DNA from: Balanoglossus misakiensis
Taxonomy: Eukaryota; Hemichordata
Assembly: GCA_040954595.2 (NCBI GenBank)
Contig: CM082584.2
Location: 1,860,001-1,924,000 of the forward strand
Reading direction: 5' to 3'
DNA: 64,000 bases
Below are positions 1-12,700 of this stretch, in pieces. The notes beneath the pieces were generated by a model. It was not told where the DNA came from. It saw nothing but the letters and a program-made list of their open reading frames with translations, and searched no databases. Numbering within the stretch: position 1 is the first letter of the stretch; every line of letters starts with the position of its first letter. Made by a program: the position numbers and the translations under genes.

Positions 1-1494
1 CACCTATGATTTTATTCAAAAATCGACGAAATGTTGAGATTTTGCAAAGTCGAAAATTTGTCATTTTTTGATGATTTTCACCAATGTTGTTTTTAAAAAA
101 TCGACGAACCCATGATTTTTTTCAAAATCGACGAAATTTTGAGATTTTGCAAAGTCGAAAATTTGTCATTTTTTGATGATTTTCAACCATTATTTTTTTC
201 AAAAATCGACGAAATTTTGAGATTTTGCAAAGTCGAAAATTTGTCATTTTTTGATGATTTTCACCAATGTTGTTTTTAAAAAATCGACGAACCCATGATT
301 TTTTTCAAAATCGACGAAATTTTGAGATTTTGCAAAGTCGAAAATTTGTCATTTTTTGATGATTTTCAACCATTATTTTTTTTCAAAAATCGACGAAATT
401 TTGAGATTTTGCAAAGTCGAAAATTTGTCATTTTTTGATAATTTTCACCTATGATTTTTTTCAAAAAAAGACAAAATTTTGAGATTTTGCGAAGTCGAAA
501 ATTTTTCATTTTTTGATGATTTTCACCCATGATTTTTTTCAAAAATCGACGAAATTTTGAGATTTTGCAAAATCGACGAAATTGTGTGATTTTGCAAACT
601 CGAAAATGTTGTCATTTTTTGATGATTTTCAACCATGATTTTTTTCAAAATCGACGAAATTGTGTGATTTTGCAAACTCGAAAATGTTGTCATTTTTTGA
701 TGATTTTCAACCATGATTTTTTTTCAAAAATCGACGAAATTTTGAGATTTTGCAAAGTCGAAAATTTTGTCATTTTTTGATGATTTTCAACCATGTTTTT
801 TTTAAAAAAATCGACGAACCTATGATTTTTTTCAAAATCGACGAAATTGTGTGATTTTGCAAACTCGAAAATGTTGTCATTTTTTGATGATTTTCAACCA
901 TGATTTTTTTTCAAAAATCGACGAAATTTTGAGATTTTGCAAAGTTGAAAATTTTGTCATTTTTTGATGATTTTCACCCATGTTTTTTTTAAAAAAATCG
1001 ACGAACCCATGATTTTTTTCAAAATCGACGAAATTTTGAGATTTTGCAAAGTCGAAAATTTGTAATTTTTTGATAATTTTCACCTATGATTTTTTTCAAA
1101 AAAAGACAAAATTTTGAGATTTTGCAAAGTCGAAAATTTGTCATTTTTTGATGATTTTCACCAATGTTGTTTTTAAAAAATCGACGAACCCATGATTTTT
1201 TTCAAAATCGACGAAATTTTGAGATTTTGCAAAGTCGAAAATTTGTCATTTTTTGATGATTTTCAACCATAATTTTTTTCAAAAATCGACGAAATTTTGA
1301 GATTTTGCAAAGTCGAAAATTTGTCATTTTTTGATAATTTTCACCTATGATTTTTTTCAAAAAAAGACAAAATTTTGAGATTTTGCGAAGTCGAAAATTT
1401 TTCATTTTTTGATGATTTTCACCCATGATTTTTTTCAAAAATCGACGAAATTTTGAGATTTTGCAAAGTCGAAAATTTGTCATTTTTTGATGAT

Positions 1495-4400
1495 TTTCAC
1501 CCATGATTTTTTTCAAAATTGACGAAATTTTGAGATTTTGCAAAGTCGAAAATTTGTCATTTTTTGATGATTTTCACCTATGATTTTTTTCAAAAATCGA
1601 CAAAATTTTGAGATTTTGCAAAGTCGAAAATTTGTCATTTTTTGATGATTTTCACCCATGATTTGTTTTCAAAAATGGACGAAATTTTGAGATTTTGCAA
1701 AGTCGAAAATTTGTCATTTTTTGATGATTTTCACCTATGATTTTTTTCAAAAATCGACGAAATGTTGAGATTTTGCAAAGTCGAAAATTTGTCATTTTTT
1801 GATGATTTTCACCAATGTTGTTTTTGAAAAATCGACGAACCCATGATTTTTTTCAAAATCGACGAAATTTTGAGATTTTGCAAAGTCGAAAATTTTGTCA
1901 TTTTTTGATGATTTTCAACCATGTTTTTTTTAAAAAAATCGACGAACCTATGATTTTTTTCAAAATCGACGAAATTGTGTGATTTTGCAAACTCGAAAAT
2001 GTTGTCATTTTTTGATGATTTTCAACCATGATTTTTTTTCAAAAATCGACGAAATTTTGAGATTTTGCAAAGTTGAAAATTTTGTCATTTTTTGATAATT
2101 TTCACCTATGATTTTTTTCAAAAAAAGACAAAATTTTGAGATTTTGCGAAGTCGAAAATTTTTCATTTTTTGATGATTTTCACCCATGATTTTTTTCAAA
2201 AATGGACGAAATTTTGAGCTTTTGCAAAGTCGAAAATTTGTCATTTTTTGATGATTTTCACCCATGATTTTTTTCAAAATTGACGAAATTTTGAGATTTT
2301 GCAAAGTCGAAAATTTGTCATTTTTTGATGATTTTCACCTATGATTTTTTTCAAAAATCGACGAAATTTTGAGATTTTGCAAAGTCGAAAATTTGTCATT
2401 TTTTGATGATTTTCACCAATGTTGTTTTTAAAAAATCGACGAACCCATGATTTTTTTCAAAATCGACGAAATTTTGAGATTTTGCAAAGTCGAAAATTTG
2501 TCATTTTTTGATGATTTTCAACCATTATTTTTTTTCAAAAATCGACGAAATTTTGAGATTTTGCAAAGTCGAAAATTTGTCATTTTTTGATAATTTTCAC
2601 CTATGATTTTTTTCAAAAAAAGACAAAATTTTGAGATTTTGCGAAGTCGAAAATTTTTCATTTTTTGATGATTTTCACCCATGATTTTTTTCAAAAATCG
2701 ACGAAATTTTGAGATTTTGCAAAGTCGAAAATTTGTCATTTTTTGATGATTTTCACCCATGATTTTTTTCAAAATTGACGAAATTTTGAGATTTTGCAAA
2801 GTCGAAAATTTGTCATTTTTTGATGATTTTCACCTATGATTTTTTTCAAAAATCGACAAAATTTTGAGATTTTGCAAAGTCGAAAATTTGTCATTTTTTG
2901 ATGATTTTCACCCATGATTTTTTTTCAAAAATGGACGAAATTTTGAGATTTTGCAAAGTCGAAAATTTGTCATTTTTTGATGATTTTCACCTATGATTTT
3001 TTTCAAAAATCGACGAAATGTTGAGATTTTGCAAAGTCGAAAATTTGTCATTTTTTGATGATTTTCACCAATGTTGTTTTTAAAAAATCGACGAACCCAT
3101 GATTTTTTTCAAAATCGACGAAATTTTGAGATTTTGCAAAGTCGAAAATTTGTAATTTTTTGATAATTTTCACCTATGATTTTTTTCAAAAAAAGACAAA
3201 ATTTTGAGATTTTGCAAAATCGAAAATTTGTCATTTTTTGATGATTTTCACCAATGTTGTTTTTAAAAAATCGACGAACCCATGATTTTTTTCAAAAAAA
3301 GACAAAATTTTGAGATTTTGCAAAGTCGAAAATTTGTCATTTTTTGATGATTTTCACCCATGATTTTTTTCAAAATTGACGAAATTTTGAGATTTTGCAA
3401 AGTCGAAAATTTGTCATTTTTTGATGATTTTCACCTATGATTTTTTTCAAAAATCGACAAAATTTTGAGATTTTGCAAAGTCGAAAATTTGTCATTTTTT
3501 GATGATTTTCACCCATGATTTGTTTTCAAAAATGGACGAAATTTTGAGATTTTGCAAAGTCGAAAATTTGTCATTTTTTGATGATTTTCACCTATGATTT
3601 TTTTCAAAAATCGACGAAATGTTGAGATTTTGCAAAGTCGAAAATTTGTCATTTTTTGATGATTTTCACCAATGTTGTTTTTGAAAAATCGACGAACCCA
3701 TGATTTTTTTCAAAATCGACGAAATTTTGAGATTTTGCAAAGTCGAAAATTTTGTCATTTTTTGATGATTTTCAACCATGTTTTTTTTAAAAAAATCGAC
3801 GAACCTATGATTTTTTTCAAAATCGACGAAATTGTGTGATTTTGCAAACTCGAAAATGTTGTCATTTTTTGATGATTTTCAACCATGATTTTTTTTCAAA
3901 AATCGACGAAATTTTGAGATTTTGCAAAGTTGAAAATTTTGTCATTTTTTGATAATTTTCACCTATGATTTTTTTCAAAAAAAGACAAAATTTTGAGATT
4001 TTGCGAAGTCGAAAATTTTTCATTTTTTGATGATTTTCACCCATGATTTTTTTCAAAAATGGACGAAATTTTGAGCTTTTGCAAAGTCGAAAATTTGTCA
4101 TTTTTTGATGATTTTCACCCATGATTTTTTTCAAAATTGACGAAATTTTGAGATTTTGCAAAGTCGAAAATTTGTCATTTTTTGATGATTTTCACCTATG
4201 ATTTTTTTCAAAAATCGACGAAATTTTGAGATTTTGCAAAGTCGAAAATTTGTCATTTTTTGATGATTTTCACCAATGTTGTTTTTAAAAAATCGACGAA
4301 CCCATGATTTTTTTCAAAATCGACGAAATTTTGAGATTTTGCAAAGTCGAAAATTTGTCATTTTTTGATGATTTTCAACCATTATTTTTTTTCAAAAATC

Positions 4401-5207
4401 GACGAAATTTTGAGATTTTGCAAAGTCGAAAATTTGTCATTTTTTGATAATTTTCACCTATGATTTTTTTCAAAAAAAGACAAAATTTTGAGATTTTGCG
4501 AAGTCGAAAATTTTTCATTTTTTGATGATTTTCACCCATGATTTTTTTCAAAAATCGACGAAATTTTGAGATTTTGCAAAGTCGAAAATTTGTCATTTTT
4601 TGATGATTTTCACCCATGATTTTTTTCAAAATTGACGAAATTTTGAGATTTTGCAAAGTCGAAAATTTGTCATTTTTTGATGATTTTCACCTATGATTTT
4701 TTTCAAAAATCGACAAAATTTTGAGATTTTGCAAAGTCGAAAATTTGTCATTTTTTGATGATTTTCACCCATGATTTTTTTTCAAAAATGGACGAAATTT
4801 TGAGATTTTGCAAAGTCGAAAATTTGTCATTTTTTGATGATTTTCACCTATGATTTTTTTCAAAAATCGACGAAATGTTGAGATTTTGCAAAGTCGAAAA
4901 TTTGTCATTTTTTGATGATTTTCACCAATGTTGTTTTTAAAAAATCGACGAACCCATGATTTTTTTCAAAATCGACGAAATTTTGAGATTTTGCAAAGTC
5001 GAAAATTTGTAATTTTTTGATAATTTTCACCTATGATTTTTTTCAAAAAAAGACAAAATTTTGAGATTTTGCAAAGTCGAAAATTTGTCATTTTTTGATG
5101 ATTTTCACCAATGTTGTTTTTAAAAAATCGACGAACCCATGATTTTTTTCAAAAAAAGACAAAATTTTGAGATTTTGCAAAGTCGAAAATTTGTCATTTT
5201 TTGATGA
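1495..5207. repeat. Tandem higher-order duplication, 1,857-bp unit (left array)
   Basis: The block from about 1,495 to 3,350 is repeated immediately at about 3,352 to 5,207. Landmarks fall at a fixed offset of 1,857: the rare GATTTGTTTTC monomer near 1,661 and 3,518, the GTAATTTTTTGATAATTTTC monomer near 3,151 and 5,008, and the long composite monomer series starting at 2,005 and 3,862. Outside these limits the monomer types stop matching. One substitution is visible, GCAAAATCG near 3,214 against GCAAAGTCG near 5,071. This is a local duplication of roughly 24 monomers. Confidence 0.85.
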
Positions 5208-8200
5208 TTTTCACCAATGTTGTTTTTAAAAAATCGACGAACCCATGATTTTTTTCAAAATCGACGAAATTTTGAGATTTTGCAAAGTCGAAAATTTTGT
5301 CAATTTTGATGATTTTCACCCATGATTTTTTCAAAAATTGACGAAATTTTGAGATTTTGCAAAGTCGAAAATTTGTCATTTTTTGATGATTTTCACCCAT
5401 GATTTTTTTAAAAAATCGACGAAATTTTGAGATTTTGCAAAGTCGAAAATCTGTCATTTTTTGATGATTTTCACCCGTTTTTTTTAAAAAAATCGACGAA
5501 CCTATGATTTTTTTCAAAATCGACGAAATTGTGTGATTTTGCAAACTCGAAAATGTTGTCATTTTTTGATGATTTTCAACCATGATTTTTTTTCAAAAAT
5601 CGACGAAATTTTGAGATTTTGCAAAGTTGAAAATTTTGTCATTTTTTGATGATTTTCACCCATGATTTTTTCAAAAATTGATGAAATTTTGAGATTTTGC
5701 AAAGTCGAAAATTTGTCATTTTTTGATGATTTTCACCCATGATTTTTTTTCAAAAATGGACGAAATTTTGAGCTTTTGCAAAGTCGAAAATTTGTCATTT
5801 TTTGATGATTTTCACCTATGATTTTTTTCAGAAATCGACGAAATGTTGAGATTTTGCAAAGTCGAAAATTTGTCATTTTTTGATGATTTTCACCCATGAT
5901 TTTTTTCAAAAATCGACGAAATTTTGAGATTTTGCTAAGTCGAAAATTTGTCATTTTTTGATGATTTTCACCAATGTTGTTTTTAAAAAATCGACGAACC
6001 CATGATTTTTTTCAAAATCGACGAAATTTTGAGATTTTGCAAAGTCGAAAATTTGTCATTTTTTGATGATTTTCAACCATTATTTTTTTTCAAAAATGGA
6101 CGAAATTTTGAGCTTTTGCAAAGTCGAAAATTTGTCATTTTTTGATGATTTTCACCTATGATTTTTTTCAAAAATCGACGAAATATTGAGATTTTGCAAA
6201 GTCGAAAATTTGTCATTTTTTGATGATTTTCACCAATGTTGTTTTTAAAAAATCGACGAACCCATGATTTTTTTCAAAATCGACGAAATTTTGAGATTTT
6301 GCAAAGTCGAAAATTTGTCATTTTTTGATAATTTTCACCTATGATTTTTTTCAAAAAAAGACAAAATTTTGAGATTTTGCAAAGTCGAAAATTTGTCATT
6401 TTTTGATGATTTTCACCAATGTTGTCTTTAAAAAATCGACGAACCCATGATTTTTTTCAAAATCGACGAAATTTTGAGATTTTGCAAAGTCGAAAATTTT
6501 GTCAATTTTGATGATTTTCACCCATGATTTTTTCAAAAATTGACGAAATTTTGAGATTTTGCAAAGTCGAAAATTTGTCATTTTTTGATGATTTTCACCC
6601 ATGATTTTTTTAAAAAATCGACGAAATTTTGAGATTTTGCAAAGTCGAAAATCTGTCATTTTTTGATGATTTTCACCCATGTTTTTTTTAAAAAAATCGA
6701 CGAACCTATGATTTTTTTCAAAATCGACGAAATTGTGTGATTTTGCAAACTCGAAAATGTTGTCATTTTTTGATGATTTTCAACCATGATTTTTTTTCAA
6801 AAATCGGCGAAATTTTGAGATTTTGCAAAGTTGAAAATTTTATCATTTTTTGATGATTTTCACCCATGATTTTTTCAAAAATTGATGAAATTTTGAGATT
6901 TTGCAAAGTCGAAAATTTGTCATTTTTTGATGATTTTCACCCATGATTTTTTTTCAAAAATGGACGAAATTTTGAGCTTTTGCAAAGTCGAAAATTTTTC
7001 ATTTTTCGATGATTTTCACCTATGATTTTATTCAAAAATCGACGAAATGTTGAGATTTTGCAAAGTCGAAAATTTGTCATTTTTTGATGATTTTCACCCA
7101 TGATTTTTTTCAAAAATCGACGAAATTTTGAGATTTTGCAAAGTCGAAAATTTGTCATTTTTTGATGATTTTCACCAATGTTGTTTTTAAAAAATCGACG
7201 AACCCATGATTTTTTTCAAAATCGACGAAATTTTGAGATTTTGCAAAGTCGAAAATTTGTCATTTTTTGATGATTTTCAACCATTATTTTTTTTCAAAAA
7301 TCGACGAAATTTTGAGATTTTGCAAAGTCGAAAATTTTGTCATTTTTTGATGATTTTCAACCATGTTTTTTTTAAAAAAATCGACGAACCTATGATTTTT
7401 TTCAAAATCGACGAAATTGTGTGATTTTGCAAACTCGAAAATGTTGTCATTTTTTGATGATTTTCAACCATGATTTTTTTTCAAAAATCGACGAAATTTT
7501 GAGATTTTGCAAAGTTGAAAATTTTGTCATTTTTTGATAATTTTCACCTATGATTTTTTTCAAAAAAAGACAAAATTTTGAGATTTTGCGAAGTCGAAAA
7601 TTTTTCATTTTTTGATGATTTTCACCCATGATTTTTTTCAAAAATGGACGAAATTTTGAGCTTTTGCAAAGTCGAAAATTTGTCATTTTTTGATGATTTT
7701 CACCCATGATTTTTTTCAAAATTGACGAAATTTTGAGATTTTGCAAAGTCGAAAATTTGTCATTTTTTGATGATTTTCACCAATGTTGTTTTTAAAAAAT
7801 CGACGAACCCATGATTTTTTTCAAAATCGACGAAATTTTGAGATTTTGCAAAGTCGAAAATTTGTCATTTTTTGATGATTTTCAACCATTATTTTTTTTC
7901 AAAAATCGACGAAATTTTGAGATTTTGCAAAGTCGAAAATTTGTCATTTTTTGATAATTTTCACCTATGATTTTTTTCAAAAAAAGACAAAATTTTGAGA
8001 TTTTGCGAAGTCGAAAATTTTTCATTTTTTGATGATTTTCACCCATGATTTTTTTCAAAAATCGACGAAATTTTGAGATTTTGCAAAGTCGAAAATTTGT
8101 CATTTTTTGATGATTTTCACCCATGATTTTTTTCAAAATTGACGAAATTTTGAGATTTTGCAAAGTCGAAAATTTGTCATTTTTTGATGATTTTCACCTA

Positions 8201-11200
8201 TGATTTTTTTCAAAAATCGACAAAATTTTGAGATTTTGCAAAGTCGAAAATTTGTCATTTTTTGATGATTTTCACCCATGATTTTTTTTCAAAAATGGAC
8301 GAAATTTTGAGATTTTGCAAAGTCGAAAATTTGTCATTTTTTGATGATTTTCACCTATGATTTTTTTCAAAAATCGACGAAATGTTGAGATTTTGCAAAG
8401 TCGAAAATTTGTCATTTTTTGATGATTTTCACCAATGTTGTTTTTAAAAAATCGACGAACCCATGATTTTTTTCAAAATCGACGAAATTTTGAGATTTTG
8501 CAAAGTCGAAAATTTGTAATTTTTTGATAATTTTCACCTATGATTTTTTTCAAAAAAAGACAAAATTTTGAGATTTTGCAAAGTCGAAAATTTGTCATTT
8601 TTTGATGATTTTCACCAATGTTGTTTTTAAAAAATCGACGAACCCATGATTTTTTTCAAAAAAAGACAAAATTTTGAGATTTTGCAAAGTCGAAAATTTG
8701 TCATTTTTTGATGATTTTCACCCATGATTTTTTTCAAAATTGACGAAATTTTGAGATTTTGCAAAGTCGAAAATTTGTCATTTTTTGATGATTTTCACCT
8801 ATGATTTTTTTCAAAAATCGACAAAATTTTGAGATTTTGCAAAGTCGAAAATTTGTCATTTTTTGATGATTTTCACCCATGATTTGTTTTCAAAAATGGA
8901 CGAAATTTTGAGATTTTGCAAAGTCGAAAATTTGTCATTTTTTGATGATTTTCACCTATGATTTTTTTCAAAAATCGACGAAATGTTGAGATTTTGCAAA
9001 GTCGAAAATTTGTCATTTTTTGATGATTTTCACCAATGTTGTTTTTGAAAAATCGACGAACCCATGATTTTTTTCAAAATCGACGAAATTTTGAGATTTT
9101 GCAAAGTCGAAAATTTTGTCATTTTTTGATGATTTTCAACCATGTTTTTTTTAAAAAAATCGACGAACCTATGATTTTTTTCAAAATCGACGAAATTGTG
9201 TGATTTTGCAAACTCGAAAATGTTGTCATTTTTTGATGATTTTCAACCATGATTTTTTTTCAAAAATCGACGAAATTTTGAGATTTTGCAAAGTTGAAAA
9301 TTTTGTCATTTTTTGATAATTTTCACCTATGATTTTTTTCAAAAAAAGACAAAATTTTGAGATTTTGCGAAGTCGAAAATTTTTCATTTTTTGATGATTT
9401 TCACCCATGATTTTTTTCAAAAATGGACGAAATTTTGAGCTTTTGCAAAGTCGAAAATTTGTCATTTTTTGATGATTTTCACCCATGATTTTTTTCAAAA
9501 TTGACGAAATTTTGAGATTTTGCAAAGTCGAAAATTTGTCATTTTTTGATGATTTTCACCTATGATTTTTTTCAAAAATCGACGAAATTTTGAGATTTTG
9601 CAAAGTCGAAAATTTGTCAATTTTTGATGATTTTCACCAATGTTGTTTTTAAAAAATCGACGAACCCATGATTTTTTTCAAAATCGACGAAATTTTGAGA
9701 TTTTGCAAAGTCGAAAATTTGTCATTTTTTGATGATTTTCAACCATTATTTTTTTTCAAAAATCGACGAAATTTTGAGATTTTGCAAAGTCGAAAATTTG
9801 TCATTTTTTGATAATTTTCACCTATGATTTTTTTCAAAAAAAGACAAAATTTTGAGATTTTGCGAAGTCGAAAATTTTTCATTTTTTGATGATTTTCACC
9901 CATGATTTTTTTCAAAAATCGACGAAATTTTGAGATTTTGCAAAGTCGAAAATTTGTCATTTTTTGATGATTTTCACCCATGATTTTTTTCAAAATTGAC
10001 GAAATTTTGAGATTTTGCAAAGTCGAAAATTTGTCATTTTTTGATGATTTTCACCTATGATTTTTTTCAAAAATCGACAAAATTTTGAGATTTTGCAAAG
10101 TCGAAAATTTGTCATTTTTTGATGATTTTCACCCATGATTTTTTTTCAAAAATGGACGAAATTTTGAGATTTTGCAAAGTCGAAAATTTGTCATTTTTTG
10201 ATGATTTTCACCTATGATTTTTTTCAAAAATCGACGAAATGTTGAGATTTTGCAAAGTCGAAAATTTGTCATTTTTTGATGATTTTCACCAATGTTGTTT
10301 TTAAAAAATCGACGAACCCATGATTTTTTTCAAAATCGACGAAATTTTGAGATTTTGCAAAGTCGAAAATTTGTAATTTTTTGATAATTTTCACCTATGA
10401 TTTTTTTCAAAAAAAGACAAAATTTTGAGATTTTGCAAAGTCGAAAATTTGTCATTTTTTGATGATTTTCACCAATGTTGTTTTTAAAAAATCGACGAAC
10501 CCATGATTTTTTTCAAAAAAAGACAAAATTTTGAGATTTTGCAAAGTCGAAAATTTGTCATTTTTTGATGATTTTCACCAATGTTGTTTTTAAAAAATCG
10601 ACGAACCCATGATTTTTTTCAAAATCGACGAAATTTTGAGATTTTGCAAAGTCGAAAATTTTGTCAATTTTGATGATTTTCACCCATGATTTTTTCAAAA
10701 ATTGACGAAATTTTGAGATTTTGCAAAGTCGAAAATTTGTCATTTTTTGATGATTTTCACCCATGATTTTTTTAAAAAATCGACGAAATTTTGAGATTTT
10801 GCAAAGTCGAAAATCTGTCATTTTTTGATGATTTTCACCCGTTTTTTTTAAAAAAATCGACGAACCTATGATTTTTTTCAAAATCGACGAAATTGTGTGA
10901 TTTTGCAAACTCGAAAATGTTGTCATTTTTTGATGATTTTCAACCATGATTTTTTTTCAAAAATCGACGAAATTTTGAGATTTTGCAAAGTTGAAAATTT
11001 TGTCATTTTTTGATGATTTTCACCCATGATTTTTTCAAAAATTGATGAAATTTTGAGATTTTGCAAAGTCGAAAATTTGTCATTTTTTGATGATTTTCAC
11101 CCATGATTTTTTTTCAAAAATGGACGAAATTTTGAGCTTTTGCAAAGTCGAAAATTTGTCATTTTTTGATGATTTTCACCTATGATTTTTTTCAGAAATC

Positions 11201-12700
11201 GACGAAATGTTGAGATTTTGCAAAGTCGAAAATTTGTCATTTTTTGATGATTTTCACCCATGATTTTTTTCAAAAATCGACGAAATTTTGAGATTTTGCT
11301 AAGTCGAAAATTTGTCATTTTTTGATGATTTTCACCAATGTTGTTTTTAAAAAATCGACGAACCCATGATTTTTTTCAAAATCGACGAAATTTTGAGATT
11401 TTGCAAAGTCGAAAATTTGTCATTTTTTGATGATTTTCAACCATTATTTTTTTTCAAAAATGGACGAAATTTTGAGCTTTTGCAAAGTCGAAAATTTGTC
11501 ATTTTTTGATGATTTTCACCTATGATTTTTTTCAAAAATCGACGAAATATTGAGATTTTGCAAAGTCGAAAATTTGTCATTTTTTGATGATTTTCACCAA
11601 TGTTGTTTTTAAAAAATCGACGAACCCATGATTTTTTTCAAAATCGACGAAATTTTGAGATTTTGCAAAGTCGAAAATTTGTCATTTTTTGATAATTTTC
11701 ACCTATGATTTTTTTCAAAAAAAGACAAAATTTTGAGATTTTGCAAAGTCGAAAATTTGTCATTTTTTGATGATTTTCACCAATGTTGTCTTTAAAAAAT
11801 CGACGAACCCATGATTTTTTTCAAAATCGACGAAATTTTGAGATTTTGCAAAGTCGAAAATTTTGTCAATTTTGATGATTTTCACCCATGATTTTTTCAA
11901 AAATTGACGAAATTTTGAGATTTTGCAAAGTCGAAAATTTGTCATTTTTTGATGATTTTCACCCATGATTTTTTTAAAAAATCGACGAAATTTTGAGATT
12001 TTGCAAAGTCGAAAATCTGTCATTTTTTGATGATTTTCACCCATGTTTTTTTTAAAAAAATCGACGAACCTATGATTTTTTTCAAAATCGACGAAATTGT
12101 GTGATTTTGCAAACTCGAAAATGTTGTCATTTTTTGATGATTTTCAACCATGATTTTTTTTCAAAAATCGGCGAAATTTTGAGATTTTGCAAAGTTGAAA
12201 ATTTTATCATTTTTTGATGATTTTCACCCATGATTTTTTCAAAAATTGATGAAATTTTGAGATTTTGCAAAGTCGAAAATTTGTCATTTTTTGATGATTT
12301 TCACCCATGATTTTTTTTCAAAAATGGACGAAATTTTGAGCTTTTGCAAAGTCGAAAATTTTTCATTTTTCGATGATTTTCACCTATGATTTTATTCAAA
12401 AATCGACGAAATGTTGAGATTTTGCAAAGTCGAAAATTTGTCATTTTTTGATGATTTTCACCCATGATTTTTTTCAAAAATCGACGAAATTTTGAGATTT
12501 TGCAAAGTCGAAAATTTGTCATTTTTTGATGATTTTCACCAATGTTGTTTTTAAAAAATCGACGAACCCATGATTTTTTTCAAAATCGACGAAATTTTGA
12601 GATTTTGCAAAGTCGAAAATTTGTCATTTTTTGATGATTTTCAACCATTATTTTTTTTCAAAAATCGACGAAATTTTGAGATTTTGCAAAGTCGAAAATT
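2365..12700. repeat. Higher-order duplication offset by 5,364 bp (left array)
   Basis: Monomer order in about 2,365-7,335 reappears at about 7,730-12,700, always 5,364 bp further on. Matching landmarks begin at 2,518/7,882, 3,862/9,226, 4,375/9,739, 5,194/10,558, 5,733/11,097, 6,396/11,760 and 6,937/12,301. The 1,857-bp spacing seen in copy 1 (2,518 to 4,375) is preserved in copy 2 (7,882 to 9,739), so the 1,857-bp event came first. Alignment breaks near 7,336/12,700, where one copy has CAACCATG and the other CACCCATG. A single-base difference is visible at about 4,252/9,616 in the CATTTTTT block. Confidence 0.85.
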
